NCBI GenBank assembly: GCA_021808195.1
Contig: JAKBCE010000039.1
Span: forward strand, 1-30,185
Source of the DNA: Pseudomonadota bacterium
GTDB lineage: Bacteria > Pseudomonadota > Gammaproteobacteria > Steroidobacterales > Steroidobacteraceae
DNA length: 30,185 nucleotides
Direction: 5' to 3'
Shown here: positions 17,459 to 25,504 of the stretch, one piece after another
How the letters are laid out: each line of letters begins with the position of its first letter
How positions within the stretch are numbered: the first letter of the stretch is position 1
Program-made: the position numbers and the translations under genes
Notes under the pieces: model-generated
What the model was told of the DNA's origin: nothing
The model's input: only the letters and a program-made list of their open reading frames with translations
Databases searched by the model: none

Positions 17459-18650
17459 CCGGGATCGGGGTCATCATGGCCGTCAGGGTGAAATTTGCCA
17501 GAATACGATCGTTATTGATCATCAGCGGCGAGGAAAGCACGTCGCGCAGATGCCGCTCGACACTGAACGGACTGTCGCAGCGGTATCCCGACAGGCCGCA
17601 CACCCGCAGCGCGGCCAGCACGGTGGAAACCGCCAATTCCGATGCCTGTACCTTCGTCAAGGTGATCTGAGACTGGAAGTCGACCGCTTCGAGTGCTTTC
17701 GGATCATCCATGATGCTCTCGTATCGCCGCAGCGAGTCGCTCAGCATGCCGCGCAGGGTCTTGAGCGTGGAGACGACTTCCGCGAGGCGGGGTGCGCCCG
17801 GAGGCAACGTTCCGCCACTCTTGCGGACCGCCGTCCGCACGAAGGACTGGGCTCGCGCGGCCGCACCGGAAGCAATTCCCGCCCAGACCGAACCCCACAG
17901 CAGGTGCGCGAAGGGCACCATGGTGCGGGCATGAATCGACGCATAGGGCTCTGAGACGATCTGTTCGGGTGAGCCGTTGGCCCGCAACAGGTATCCTTCG
18001 CTGCACGTGCCTCGCATGCCCAGCGTCTGCCAGCCTTGTATGCGGCTCAGGGTGTAATCGTCCTTCAGAAACACGATGAGCACCTGATCCGATGCAGTTG
18101 CATCCGCTGCACGGCGCGCCGTCGTCACGATGCCATCGGCATTTTCACCATAGGAAATCACCGTTGCCTGCCGCTCCAGTTCGATCCGGCCGTCCCGGTG
18201 GGTCACAGCCGCCTCGCTCGAGCGGACATTGCCGCCAGCCTGTCCTTCCGTGGTGGAAGACGCCAGGAGCAGTTGCTCTGCGCAGAGTCGGCGCAGCACC
18301 GCATCAATCGCCGCATTGCCGTGCCGATGGCGCGCCAGACACGCCACCTTGACCTGATGCATGGCATAGATCATGCCGGTCGCGGAGCAGTTCTGCGCCA
18401 GGTGGAAACACACGTCCGCGACCTGAGAGACGCTCGCCTCCTCTCCGCCCAGTTCAGCGGGCACGAGAATACCGAGAAGCCGTTGGTCCCGTACGGCATC
18501 GAATGCTTCGCTCGGAAATCGCGGCTGCGCGTCAACCTGTGCGGCATGAGCCGCGGCCACGGCGCCCGCCGCCCTGGCCCGCTCCACCAGCGCCAACCCA
18601 GGGCACGCCGCGGAATGTTCGGCTGCCGGATTCAAGGATGACGAGTTCAC
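17436..18650 (-). CDS. Acyl-CoA-dehydrogenase-fold flavoenzyme
   Basis: This protein of about 404 residues has the acyl-CoA dehydrogenase architecture: an N-terminal helical part (LLGILVPAELGGEEASVSQVADVC), a middle beta domain (LLASSTTEGQAGGNVRSSEAAV, TLGMRGTCSEGYLL) and a C-terminal four-helix part ending VCGLSGYRCDSPFSVERHLRDVLSSPLMINND. I prefer a GTG start at 18650 (VNSSSLNPAAEHS), preceded by AGAGG 8 bases upstream. An in-frame ATG at 18680 has no ribosome site and lies on a palindrome. It heads the operon, overlapping the amino acid:carrier-protein ligase. By analogy with prolyl-carrier-protein oxidases it may desaturate an aminoacyl or acyl thioester on a carrier protein. A plain fatty acyl-CoA substrate is the alternative. 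Confidence 0.85.
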   Translation of the reverse strand: MNSSSLNPAAEHSAACPGLALVERARAAGAVAAAHAAQVDAQPRFPSEAFDAVRDQRLLGILVPAELGGEEASVSQVADVCFHLAQNCSATGMIYAMHQVKVACLARHRHGNAAIDAVLRRLCAEQLLLASSTTEGQAGGNVRSSEAAVTHRDGRIELERQATVISYGENADGIVTTARRAADATASDQVLIVFLKDDYTLSRIQGWQTLGMRGTCSEGYLLRANGSPEQIVSEPYASIHARTMVPFAHLLWGSVWAGIASGAAARAQSFVRTAVRKSGGTLPPGAPRLAEVVSTLKTLRGMLSDSLRRYESIMDDPKALEAVDFQSQITLTKVQASELAVSTVLAALRVCGLSGYRCDSPFSVERHLRDVLSSPLMINNDRILANFTLTAMMTPIPGVLSGES

Positions 18651-18779
18651 GATTTCAGCCTCTACGGGAATTATTCCCATTTGGAAAGGTTATCATACGG
18701 CCAAAAGCGGGGCAGAGAGTCGGGCAAGCTTCACAATCTCCCGACCCCACTGCCGCGCAACAATATTGAGCATTAAGGC
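18651..18779. promoter_or_regulatory. Divergent promoter region of the island with palindrome GGGAATTATTCCC
   Basis: This segment separates the two divergent operons. A perfect 13-base palindrome, GGGAATTATTCCC, lies at 18666-18678. On the minus strand a -10-like TATGAT (18692-18697) would start RNA near 18685, putting the palindrome just downstream of the start, as expected for a repressor operator, if translation begins at 18650. No good -35 is visible for either direction, so activation by a regulator is possible. No regulator gene lies in the island itself. Confidence 0.4.
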
Positions 18780-19757
18780 ATGCCGCTCGAGTTTGAAGTA
18801 CCAACTGCAGCGAGTCCGCCCGCCGACGGCCTGGTCGTTGCCCTGGTCAACAACATGCCGGACGCGGCGCTCGAAGCGACCGAGAACCAGTTCGCAGCCC
18901 TGCTCGCAGCTGCCGCAGGCCGGTTCCGAATCCGGCTGCGTCCGACTTGCCTGCCCGAGGTGCCGCGAGAGCCCGAAGCGCTCCAGTCCATCGCAGCGCG
19001 CTACTGGCCGCTCGAGAGCGTCCTGGACGCCCTCCCGGACGCGATCATCGTCACCGGCGCCGAGCCGCGTGCGGCCACACTGGAGGAAGAGCCGTATTGG
19101 CGGAGCCTCGTCCGGCTACTCGATTGGACGCAGCGCTACGCGCGATCGAGCGTCTGGTCGTGCCTCGCAGCGCACGCGGCCGTGCAGGCGCTCGACGGTA
19201 TCCGCCGGCGCCGGCTGCCCCGGAAGCGCTTCGGCGTGTTTGAACATGACCGCACCGCAGACGTGCCGCTGCTGGCCAAGGTGGATGCGCCGCTGGCCAC
19301 CCCGCATTCACGCTGGAACGAGCTCTCCGTGGCGGAATTGCGCGCAGCCGGTTACACCATTGCAAGCGCTTCGCCCGAGAACGGTGTCGACGTCTTTGTC
19401 CGCCAGGACCGCGGGCTGCTGGTGGGTTTCCAGGGGCATCCGGAATACGAGCCCGCGACGCTTCTCAAGGAGTATCGGCGGGACGTGGCGCGCTACCTGC
19501 GCGGGGACTGTGCCGACTGGCCTTCGATGCCGAGCGGATACTTCTCGGGCGAGGCACTCGAAATGCTGCGGGCGTTCCGCCAGCGTGCCGAGCCCGCACG
19601 AGATCCTGATCTGCTCGAGCATTTTCCGATGCGGACACTGGCGGCCGGGCTTCAGGCGCGCTGGCGGCCCGCCGCAACGCAGATCTACCGCAACTGGATC
19701 GAGTACCTGGCCGGGACGAGAACCGGTGCGCACTCGCGCCGTCGAGTCCAGGTATGA
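18780..19757 (+). CDS. MetA-type homoserine O-acyltransferase (glutamine-amidotransferase-like fold)
   Basis: This 325-residue protein is of the MetA family, which transfers succinyl or acetyl from CoA to the hydroxyl of L-homoserine. It shows ALVNNMPDAALEATENQF, VTGAEPRAATLEEEPYW, the catalytic cysteine in SVWSCLAAHAA (Cys128), LPRKRFGVFEH, PHSRWNEL and GFQGHPEYEP with His220 and Glu222. The Cys-His-Glu spacing agrees closely with Escherichia coli MetA. The text around the cysteine differs from the usual ICWGAQA, which may mean a changed acyl donor. It is the first gene of the plus-strand operon, 7 bases before a carrier-protein gene. Together with the MetY-type enzyme at 11395 it could form a homoserine side-chain substitution pathway. 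Ordinary methionine synthesis is the alternative. Confidence 0.87.
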   Translation: MPLEFEVPTAASPPADGLVVALVNNMPDAALEATENQFAALLAAAAGRFRIRLRPTCLPEVPREPEALQSIAARYWPLESVLDALPDAIIVTGAEPRAATLEEEPYWRSLVRLLDWTQRYARSSVWSCLAAHAAVQALDGIRRRRLPRKRFGVFEHDRTADVPLLAKVDAPLATPHSRWNELSVAELRAAGYTIASASPENGVDVFVRQDRGLLVGFQGHPEYEPATLLKEYRRDVARYLRGDCADWPSMPSGYFSGEALEMLRAFRQRAEPARDPDLLEHFPMRTLAAGLQARWRPAATQIYRNWIEYLAGTRTGAHSRRRVQV

Positions 19758-19764
19758 TTCCACC

Positions 19765-20076
19765 ATGAACGCCAGTGAGACGCAGCTGTCCTCGTTGACC
19801 CCACGCGAGCGCCTGCTCGGTCTGGTCCGCAAGGTCCTCGGGTCGTCCGCCGCGAACCGGCCCCTGCCCATCGATGCGCGGCTCTCGGAACTCGGCGTCA
19901 GCTCCATCAAGATGGTCAGTCTGATGCTCGCCATCGAAACCGAGTTCGATCTGACCATTCCGCAGAGCGAAATCACCCCTGAGAACTTCGCATCCCTGGC
20001 GACGGTCGAAGCGCTGATCAACAAGATGGGCGGCATCGCCGGGGAACCGATGGCATCGGGCGGGACGTCCATCTGA
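19765..20076 (+). CDS. Acyl carrier protein 2
   Basis: This 103-residue carrier protein starts with ATG at 19765, 7 bases after the MetA-type gene. The phosphopantetheine site is in LSELGVSSIKMVSLML, with Ser47 as the attachment residue. The common DSL is replaced by SSI, as in some dedicated carrier proteins. The third-helix region reads IPQSEITPENFASLATVEALIN. Its place between a MetA-type acyltransferase and an acyl-CoA synthetase suggests that it carries the acyl group handled by one or both. It differs clearly from the 81-residue carrier protein of the opposite operon. Confidence 0.9.
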   Translation: MNASETQLSSLTPRERLLGLVRKVLGSSAANRPLPIDARLSELGVSSIKMVSLMLAIETEFDLTIPQSEITPENFASLATVEALINKMGGIAGEPMASGGTSI

Positions 20077-20113
20077 TTCTGCGCGGCATCGCTCACGAGG
20101 TCCGTACCGAATC

Positions 20114-21925
20114 GTGTCAGCCGAGGACCCGTCCGAGCCGCACACCGCCCAGAGCGCCGGAACCTCGGCGCTGAAGTCGTGGGTTCGCGCCCTGGAGCGC
20201 ACGGCATCGATCGGCCACGATCCGTACGCGACCTTTCCGGTCCTGATCGGCGAACTGGCAGCGCGAATGCAGTCCGCCCCTGCACTCGCCTCGCAGGAGC
20301 AGGTGCTCACCTATCGCTCACTGGCCGAGCGCGCGAATCGATACGCGCGCTGGGCGATCGGTCAAGGAATCGCGCGCGGGGCGACGGTCTGTCTGCTGCT
20401 CAGGAACTGCCCCGACTATCTTGCGATCTGGCTGGGATTGACCCGTGCAGGGGTCACCGTCGCCCTGCTCAATACCCACCTGACCGGCGAGTCCCTGGCG
20501 CACTCCATCCGCGTGGCCAACGCCAGTGCGGTCATCTCCGGTGTCGGCTTGCTCGAGGCCGTGCGTTCGACACGCGCTCTGCTCAATGCGCCGATCCCCT
20601 GCTGGGCGCATGGCGGCGACGATGGGGACCTGCCGCGTATCGACCGGGCCATCGCCGCGCTCTCCTGCGGCACTTTGGAGCCGACGGAATGCGCATTGCC
20701 CGTGCTCTCGGACCATGCACTCTATATCTATACGTCGGGCACGACGGGACTCCCGAAGGCGGCAGTCGTCACGCACCTGCGGCTGATGCGCTGGATCCAA
20801 TGGTTCAGCGGCATGATGAACATGACCTCCGCGGACCGGATGTACGACTGCCTGCCCCTCTATCACAGCGTCGGCGGTGTCGTCGCCACCGGCGCCACCC
20901 TGGCCGCGGGCGGCACAGTCGTGCTGCGCGAGAAATTCTCCGCCAGCCGCTTCTGGCAGGACGTCACCGAACAGGGCTGCACGGTGTTCCAATACATCGG
21001 TGAGCTGTGCCGGTACCTGCTGGCCCAGCCTCAGCAAGACGCCGAGCGCACCCATCGGCTGCGCCTGGCATGCGGAAACGGCATGCAGGGCGAAGTCTGG
21101 TCGGCATTCCAGCGGCGGTTCCGCATTCCGCAGATTCTCGAGTATTACGCCTCCACCGAAGGCAACGTCTCACTCTATAACTGCGAGGGACGGCCCGGAT
21201 CCGTCGGCCGTATCCCGCCGTTTCTCTCTCACCGTTATCCAGTGGCCGTGGTGCGCTCTGATCCCGACACCGGCGAGCCGCTTCGCGACGCCGCCGGACG
21301 ATGCATGGCGTGCGGGCCGGATGAACCCGGTGAGGTACTCGGCAAGATCATGGACGGCCCCGGACACGCGGGCACGCGCTTCGAGGGCTACTCCGACCCT
21401 GACGCCACGCGCAGCAAAGTACTGTCCGATGTGTTCACGCCGGGCGACGCCTGGTACCGGACCGGGGACTTGATGCGGCGCGATCCGCAGGGCTTCTTCT
21501 ATTTCGTGGACCGGATCGGCGACACGTTCCGCTGGCAGGGCGAGAACGTCTCGACCACCGAGGTCACGGCGGCCCTGCTGCAATGTAGCGGCGTGGCCGA
21601 TGCAGCCGTGTACGGAGTGCGTATTCCCGGCACCGAAGGCCGCGCAGGCATGGCCGCCCTCGTCGTCGATGACACGTTCGATCTGGACGCGTTCCGACGC
21701 GAATGCGTCGCGCGCCTGCCCAAATACGCCCGCCCCGTCTTTGTCAGAATCGTACCCGGCCTCGACAGAACCGGAACGTTCAAGCTGCAAAAGAGCACCC
21801 TCATCGCAGACGGCTACGATCCGGGCCGTGTTGCCGATGCGCTCTACGTCGACCAGATTCATCGAGGGCGGTACGTCGCGCTGGACAGGCCGCTCTTCGA
21901 GAAGCTGCAAGCTGGACTGGAGTAA
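20114..21925 (+). CDS. FATP-type (very-long-chain) acyl-CoA synthetase
   Basis: This 603-residue AMP-forming ligase is closest to the fatty-acid-transport-protein/very-long-chain acyl-CoA synthetase group. Motifs are YIYTSGTTGLPK (204-215), LPLYHSVGG, LEYYASTEGNVSLYN, WYRTGDLMRRDPQGFFYFVDRIGDTFRWQGENVSTTEV and the C-terminal catalytic stretch GTFKLQKSTL. Start is a GTG at 20114, with no strong ribosome site. It is 37 bases after acyl carrier protein 2 and in the same operon. It may activate a fatty acid for that carrier protein or for CoA. Chain length preference cannot be read off. It ends 49 bases from the convergent prsR. Confidence 0.9.
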   Translation: MSAEDPSEPHTAQSAGTSALKSWVRALERTASIGHDPYATFPVLIGELAARMQSAPALASQEQVLTYRSLAERANRYARWAIGQGIARGATVCLLLRNCPDYLAIWLGLTRAGVTVALLNTHLTGESLAHSIRVANASAVISGVGLLEAVRSTRALLNAPIPCWAHGGDDGDLPRIDRAIAALSCGTLEPTECALPVLSDHALYIYTSGTTGLPKAAVVTHLRLMRWIQWFSGMMNMTSADRMYDCLPLYHSVGGVVATGATLAAGGTVVLREKFSASRFWQDVTEQGCTVFQYIGELCRYLLAQPQQDAERTHRLRLACGNGMQGEVWSAFQRRFRIPQILEYYASTEGNVSLYNCEGRPGSVGRIPPFLSHRYPVAVVRSDPDTGEPLRDAAGRCMACGPDEPGEVLGKIMDGPGHAGTRFEGYSDPDATRSKVLSDVFTPGDAWYRTGDLMRRDPQGFFYFVDRIGDTFRWQGENVSTTEVTAALLQCSGVADAAVYGVRIPGTEGRAGMAALVVDDTFDLDAFRRECVARLPKYARPVFVRIVPGLDRTGTFKLQKSTLIADGYDPGRVADALYVDQIHRGRYVALDRPLFEKLQAGLE

Positions 21926-21974
21926 CGCCAGAACTCAAGTCTGCGAATAATGGCCGCCGGCGCCGGTCACAGGG

Positions 21975-23339
21975 CTACTTCTGTTCCGCCGTTCCCGTCC
22001 GCTCCATCAAGTCGTAGAGCGTCGGACGGGTGATGCCGAGCAGCTCGGCGGCTTTGGAGATGTTCCCGCCGGTCATTGCCAGGGCGCGTTGAATGGCTTC
22101 CGTCTCGGCGCGCTGACGGACTTCGCGCAGCGGCAGGATCGCCGCGCCGTCTCCGGGCTCCTCGAGGGAGAGGTCTTCGGCGGTGACCCGCTTGTCCTCG
22201 GCCATGATGGCCGCGGCGTTCACCCGGTTCTCGAGTTCGCGCACGTTGCCGGGCCACGGATAGTGCTCGATGGCGGCGATGGCATCGGGCGCGAGTTTCA
22301 TCTGTGCCTTGCCGTGGCGCTTGCACGCTTCCTGCAGCAGGTAATTGGCGATCAGCACCGCATCGGAGCCGCGCTCGCGCAGCGGCGGGATGTTCACCGT
22401 GACCTCGCTGATGCGGTAGAAGAGGTCCTCGCGGAAGCGCTTCTCGGCCATCGCCGCCTTCAGGTCCTGGTGGGTGGCGACGATGATGCGCACGTCCACC
22501 GGAATCAGATCGCGACCGCCCACCCGCTCGATGACCCGCTCCTGTAGGAAGCGCAGCAGCTTCGCCTGCAGGGCGAGCGGCATGTCGCCGATCTCATCGA
22601 GAAACAGGGTGCCGCCGTCGGCGGTCTCGATCTTGCCGCGGGTCCGCTTCACCGCACCGGTGAACGCGCCCCGCTCGTAGCCGAACAGCTCGCTCTCGAG
22701 CAGGTTCTCCGGAATGGCCGCGCAGTTGATCGCCACCATGGATCGGGCGGCACGGTCACTCAGCCCGTGCAGCGCCTGTGCGAGGCGCTCCTTGCCGGTA
22801 CCGCTCTCCCCGAGCAGCAGCACGGTGGCCTGGGTCGGCGCCAGCTTCCGCACCAGACGGCAGACGTTCACCATCGGATCGCTGGCCGCGATGACCCCCT
22901 CGAGCGTGCTCGCCGGGCGGCTCTCGGCGAGCCGGCGATTCTCCGCTTCGAGTTCCTGGATACGCCGCGCCCGGTCGATGATCAGGGAGAGCACTTGCAG
23001 GTCGACCGGCTTCTGGCAGAAATCGTAGGCGCCGAGCCGGATGGCGCGCAGCGCATGCTCGCGCCCCTCGCGCCCCGTGACCACGATGATCTTGGTCGCC
23101 GGCGCCAGGCGCAGCAGCTCGGTGATGGTCGCAAAGCCCTCTTCCACCCCGTCCGGATCGGGCGGCAGGCCGAGATCCTGCAGCACGATGGGCGGCTCGA
23201 ACCGTCGGGCCGCGGCGAGCGCCTCCTCGCGCATGGCTGCGCATTCGACCTCGAACTCATCCAGCGCCCACTTCAGCTGGCGCTGCAATCCCGGATCGTC
23301 CTCGACGATCAGCAGTCTAGTCTTCGGATTGGAACTCAT
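21975..23339 (-). CDS. prsR: PEP-CTERM-box response regulator PrsR (sigma-54 activator)
   Basis: This 454-residue NtrC-type regulator pairs with PrsK. The receiver domain (about 1-125) has acidic residues in IVEDD (13-15), the phosphorylated Asp55 in LQDLGLPPDPDG and Lys110 in QKPVD. The AAA+ domain has Walker A GESGTGKE (177-184), the sigma-54-contacting GAFTGA (224-229) and Walker B LFLDEIGDM. The C-terminal helix-turn-helix reads GGNISKAAELLGITRPTLYDLME. The LQDLGLPPDPDGVEEG text around the phospho-site is typical of PrsR. It overlaps the end of prsK by 23 bases. A target is likely the -24/-12 promoter of the PEP-CTERM gene at 27934. A decayed second copy lies at 8960-9887, on the far side of the island. 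Confidence 0.95.
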   Translation of the reverse strand: MSSNPKTRLLIVEDDPGLQRQLKWALDEFEVECAAMREEALAAARRFEPPIVLQDLGLPPDPDGVEEGFATITELLRLAPATKIIVVTGREGREHALRAIRLGAYDFCQKPVDLQVLSLIIDRARRIQELEAENRRLAESRPASTLEGVIAASDPMVNVCRLVRKLAPTQATVLLLGESGTGKERLAQALHGLSDRAARSMVAINCAAIPENLLESELFGYERGAFTGAVKRTRGKIETADGGTLFLDEIGDMPLALQAKLLRFLQERVIERVGGRDLIPVDVRIIVATHQDLKAAMAEKRFREDLFYRISEVTVNIPPLRERGSDAVLIANYLLQEACKRHGKAQMKLAPDAIAAIEHYPWPGNVRELENRVNAAAIMAEDKRVTAEDLSLEEPGDGAAILPLREVRQRAETEAIQRALAMTGGNISKAAELLGITRPTLYDLMERTGTAEQK

Positions 23340-25425
23340 GGAGCTTCAGTGCCCGGACCTCTTGTGTCGACAGCAGCGGCGCGAGTGGCAGACGCACGGT
23401 GAAGCGTGTTCCGCGTCCCGGCGCACTCTCGACCTCGATCGCACCACCGCACTTGCGCACGAACTCGCGCGCCTGATACGCGCCGATCCCGAAGCCGCGC
23501 TCACCCTTGGTGGTCTCGAACGGCCGGAACAGCCGCTCGCGGATGAACGCCGCATCCATTCCGCACCCCGTATCGCGCACTTCGATGACGCCGTGCAGGT
23601 CTGCCGTGTGGACCGATACGGTAACCGATCCGGCCGCCGGTGTCGCATCCTGAGCATTACGGACGAGATGCTCGAGCACCTGCAGCAGGCGGTCGCGGTT
23701 GAGCACGACTTCGGCCCGCTCGCGCACCTCGAGGACGGGCACGGGCTTCTGCGCCGCGCAGCGCCGCACCGCCTCGGCGCACAGGTCGGCGAGCTCCACG
23801 CGGTGGTTCTGCTCGGTGAGCGCACCGCTGCGCAGCTCATCCATCAGGCGCGTCATGCGCTTGACCGAATTGTCGATGGTGAGGATGGCATCGTCGAAGA
23901 ACGCCGGATTACCCCGGTGGCGTGCAGCGTTCTGCACGACCAGTGCCTGCTGCGCGATGAGATGGCGCAGGTCATGCATCAGCACCGCCGAGAGCCGGTT
24001 CAGGGCCTCGAACTGATGCGCCTCGGCGAGACGCTTGGCCGCCTGTTCGAAGGCGAGAAAGCTCGCCACTTGGCGCCCCGCGGCACGCAGCAGATCGAGT
24101 TCCTCCCACGAGAGGCGTATTGCAGCCAGCGGCTGGCCGATCACCACGAACCCGACCAGTGCACCGTCGCAGATGAGGGGCACGACGGCCCACATCCGTG
24201 GATTGTCCACCATCCACTGCGGTGGATCGGGCATCGTTTCGCCGTGCGGTGTGTGGCCGAGGTTCCGCGCGCTGGGAAGCCGATCGCGCGCATCCTCGAG
24301 GCTGCAGATCCACTCGTGGCGACGCAGATAATCGAAGAATTCAGCGTGACCGCTCTCCCGCGGGGCGTCCGCGGGCGCAAAGATTCCGCCGGACGGGACG
24401 AAGACACCCTCACCGTCGCGCAGCCACAACCCGCTGTGAGGCGCGCCCATGAACCCCGCCATGACACGCGCCACACGCTCATGCAGCGGCGTCTCACTGG
24501 CCTCGGAGAGCGCCCGGGTGAGCTTCTGCCATTCGGTGCGATAGTCGTAGCGGTACGGGAAGAGATAGCGCGCCACGGTCACCCGCGACCAGGCCCGGAA
24601 CTGTTCCGACAGCGCCGCGACCGCCAGCATCAGCCCGCCGGCGGCCAGGAACATCAGCTGGCCGGCCTCGCCCCACGAGCCGCCGAGCCGGCGGACCAGG
24701 TAGCTTCCGCCGGCCATGACGAGCGCATAGAGGGCGGTGCCAAGCAGCGTCGCGCTGAAGAAGACGATCCGCGGCGACAGGAATGCCGCCGATTCCCACT
24801 CGGAAATCCGGCTGAACCCCACCGCGAGCAGCACCGCCAGCGCGGCGTTGAAGAAGCCGCGGTCCGTCCAGAACAGCGTTGCCAGACTGCCGTGCAGCAT
24901 CGCCACCGAGTACAGGCACAAGTCCCAGGCGTACAGGCCCCCGATCGCGAGCCAGATGTATTTCAGATCCCAGCGCCGGCTGGCACGGGTATTGCGGGCC
25001 ACCTGCTCGACCAGCACCAACCCGCCGATGGCGAACAGGAATCCCCCCCAGAGCCATTGGCTCTCGATCCCTCGGCCGATCAGATCGCCGCCCGGAAAGA
25101 GTGTGCCCGCTGCGGCCAGGATCGCCAGCACCACCAGCGCCGCGACGATGCGCTGCGCACTGCGGACACCCGGGGAGAGCGTCTGTGCACTGAGGCAGCG
25201 GATGAGCACCAGGGCCCAGGCCAGATTGCGCAAAGACTCGAGCCCGATAAGGAGCGCAGGCGGGAACGGTCCCCACCCCCGTTGAGTGCCGAGCGCGAGC
25301 GCCCAGCCGAATTGGGCGGCCATTGCCGCGGTGAGTCCAGACCCGGTGAGCCGCCGCCGCCACAGCGTCAAACCCGCCCCGAGCAACAGAGCATAGGTCC
25401 CGGCGCAGACCAGATAGCCGATCAC
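23317..25425 (-). CDS. prsK: PEP-CTERM system sensor histidine kinase PrsK
   Basis: This membrane sensor kinase phosphorylates PrsR. I start it at the GTG at 25425 (VIGYLVCAGTYALLL), so that the first membrane helix is at the N-terminus; this gives 702 residues. A TTG at 25500 would add 25 Pro/Ala-rich residues. About eight to nine membrane helices come first (1-275). A GAF-like region follows (about 305-465). Then come the histidine box SAVLMHDLRHLIAQQ (His484), the N-box HLVRNAQDATP, the G1 box VRDTGCGMD and the G2 box GERGFGIGAYQAREFV. The HDLRHL text resembles the HDLKNL seen in PrsK. It lies 79 bases downstream of the NHL-protein gene in the same direction. The signal sensed is unknown. 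Confidence 0.93.
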   Translation of the reverse strand: MIGYLVCAGTYALLLGAGLTLWRRRLTGSGLTAAMAAQFGWALALGTQRGWGPFPPALLIGLESLRNLAWALVLIRCLSAQTLSPGVRSAQRIVAALVVLAILAAAGTLFPGGDLIGRGIESQWLWGGFLFAIGGLVLVEQVARNTRASRRWDLKYIWLAIGGLYAWDLCLYSVAMLHGSLATLFWTDRGFFNAALAVLLAVGFSRISEWESAAFLSPRIVFFSATLLGTALYALVMAGGSYLVRRLGGSWGEAGQLMFLAAGGLMLAVAALSEQFRAWSRVTVARYLFPYRYDYRTEWQKLTRALSEASETPLHERVARVMAGFMGAPHSGLWLRDGEGVFVPSGGIFAPADAPRESGHAEFFDYLRRHEWICSLEDARDRLPSARNLGHTPHGETMPDPPQWMVDNPRMWAVVPLICDGALVGFVVIGQPLAAIRLSWEELDLLRAAGRQVASFLAFEQAAKRLAEAHQFEALNRLSAVLMHDLRHLIAQQALVVQNAARHRGNPAFFDDAILTIDNSVKRMTRLMDELRSGALTEQNHRVELADLCAEAVRRCAAQKPVPVLEVRERAEVVLNRDRLLQVLEHLVRNAQDATPAAGSVTVSVHTADLHGVIEVRDTGCGMDAAFIRERLFRPFETTKGERGFGIGAYQAREFVRKCGGAIEVESAPGRGTRFTVRLPLAPLLSTQEVRALKLHEFQSED

Positions 25426-25504
25426 GGCCCGCCCGGTACGAGCAGCAGACGGGCTCGCCGGTCGCTCGGCTGGGCCGAACCCCAGGCACGACCCGAACAA
25501 GTCA

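Noticed and set aside
21926..21974. Bidirectional terminator between the FATP-type ligase and prsR
   Set aside because: The segment has short GC-rich self-complementarity (CCGGCGCCGG) but no T-run on either side, so there is not enough to call it.
8960..22800. The two prsR-like regions as terminal repeats of a transposon
   Set aside because: The similarity is coding homology of roughly 80 percent without inverted ends, target-site duplication or a transposase. A duplicated gene explains it.
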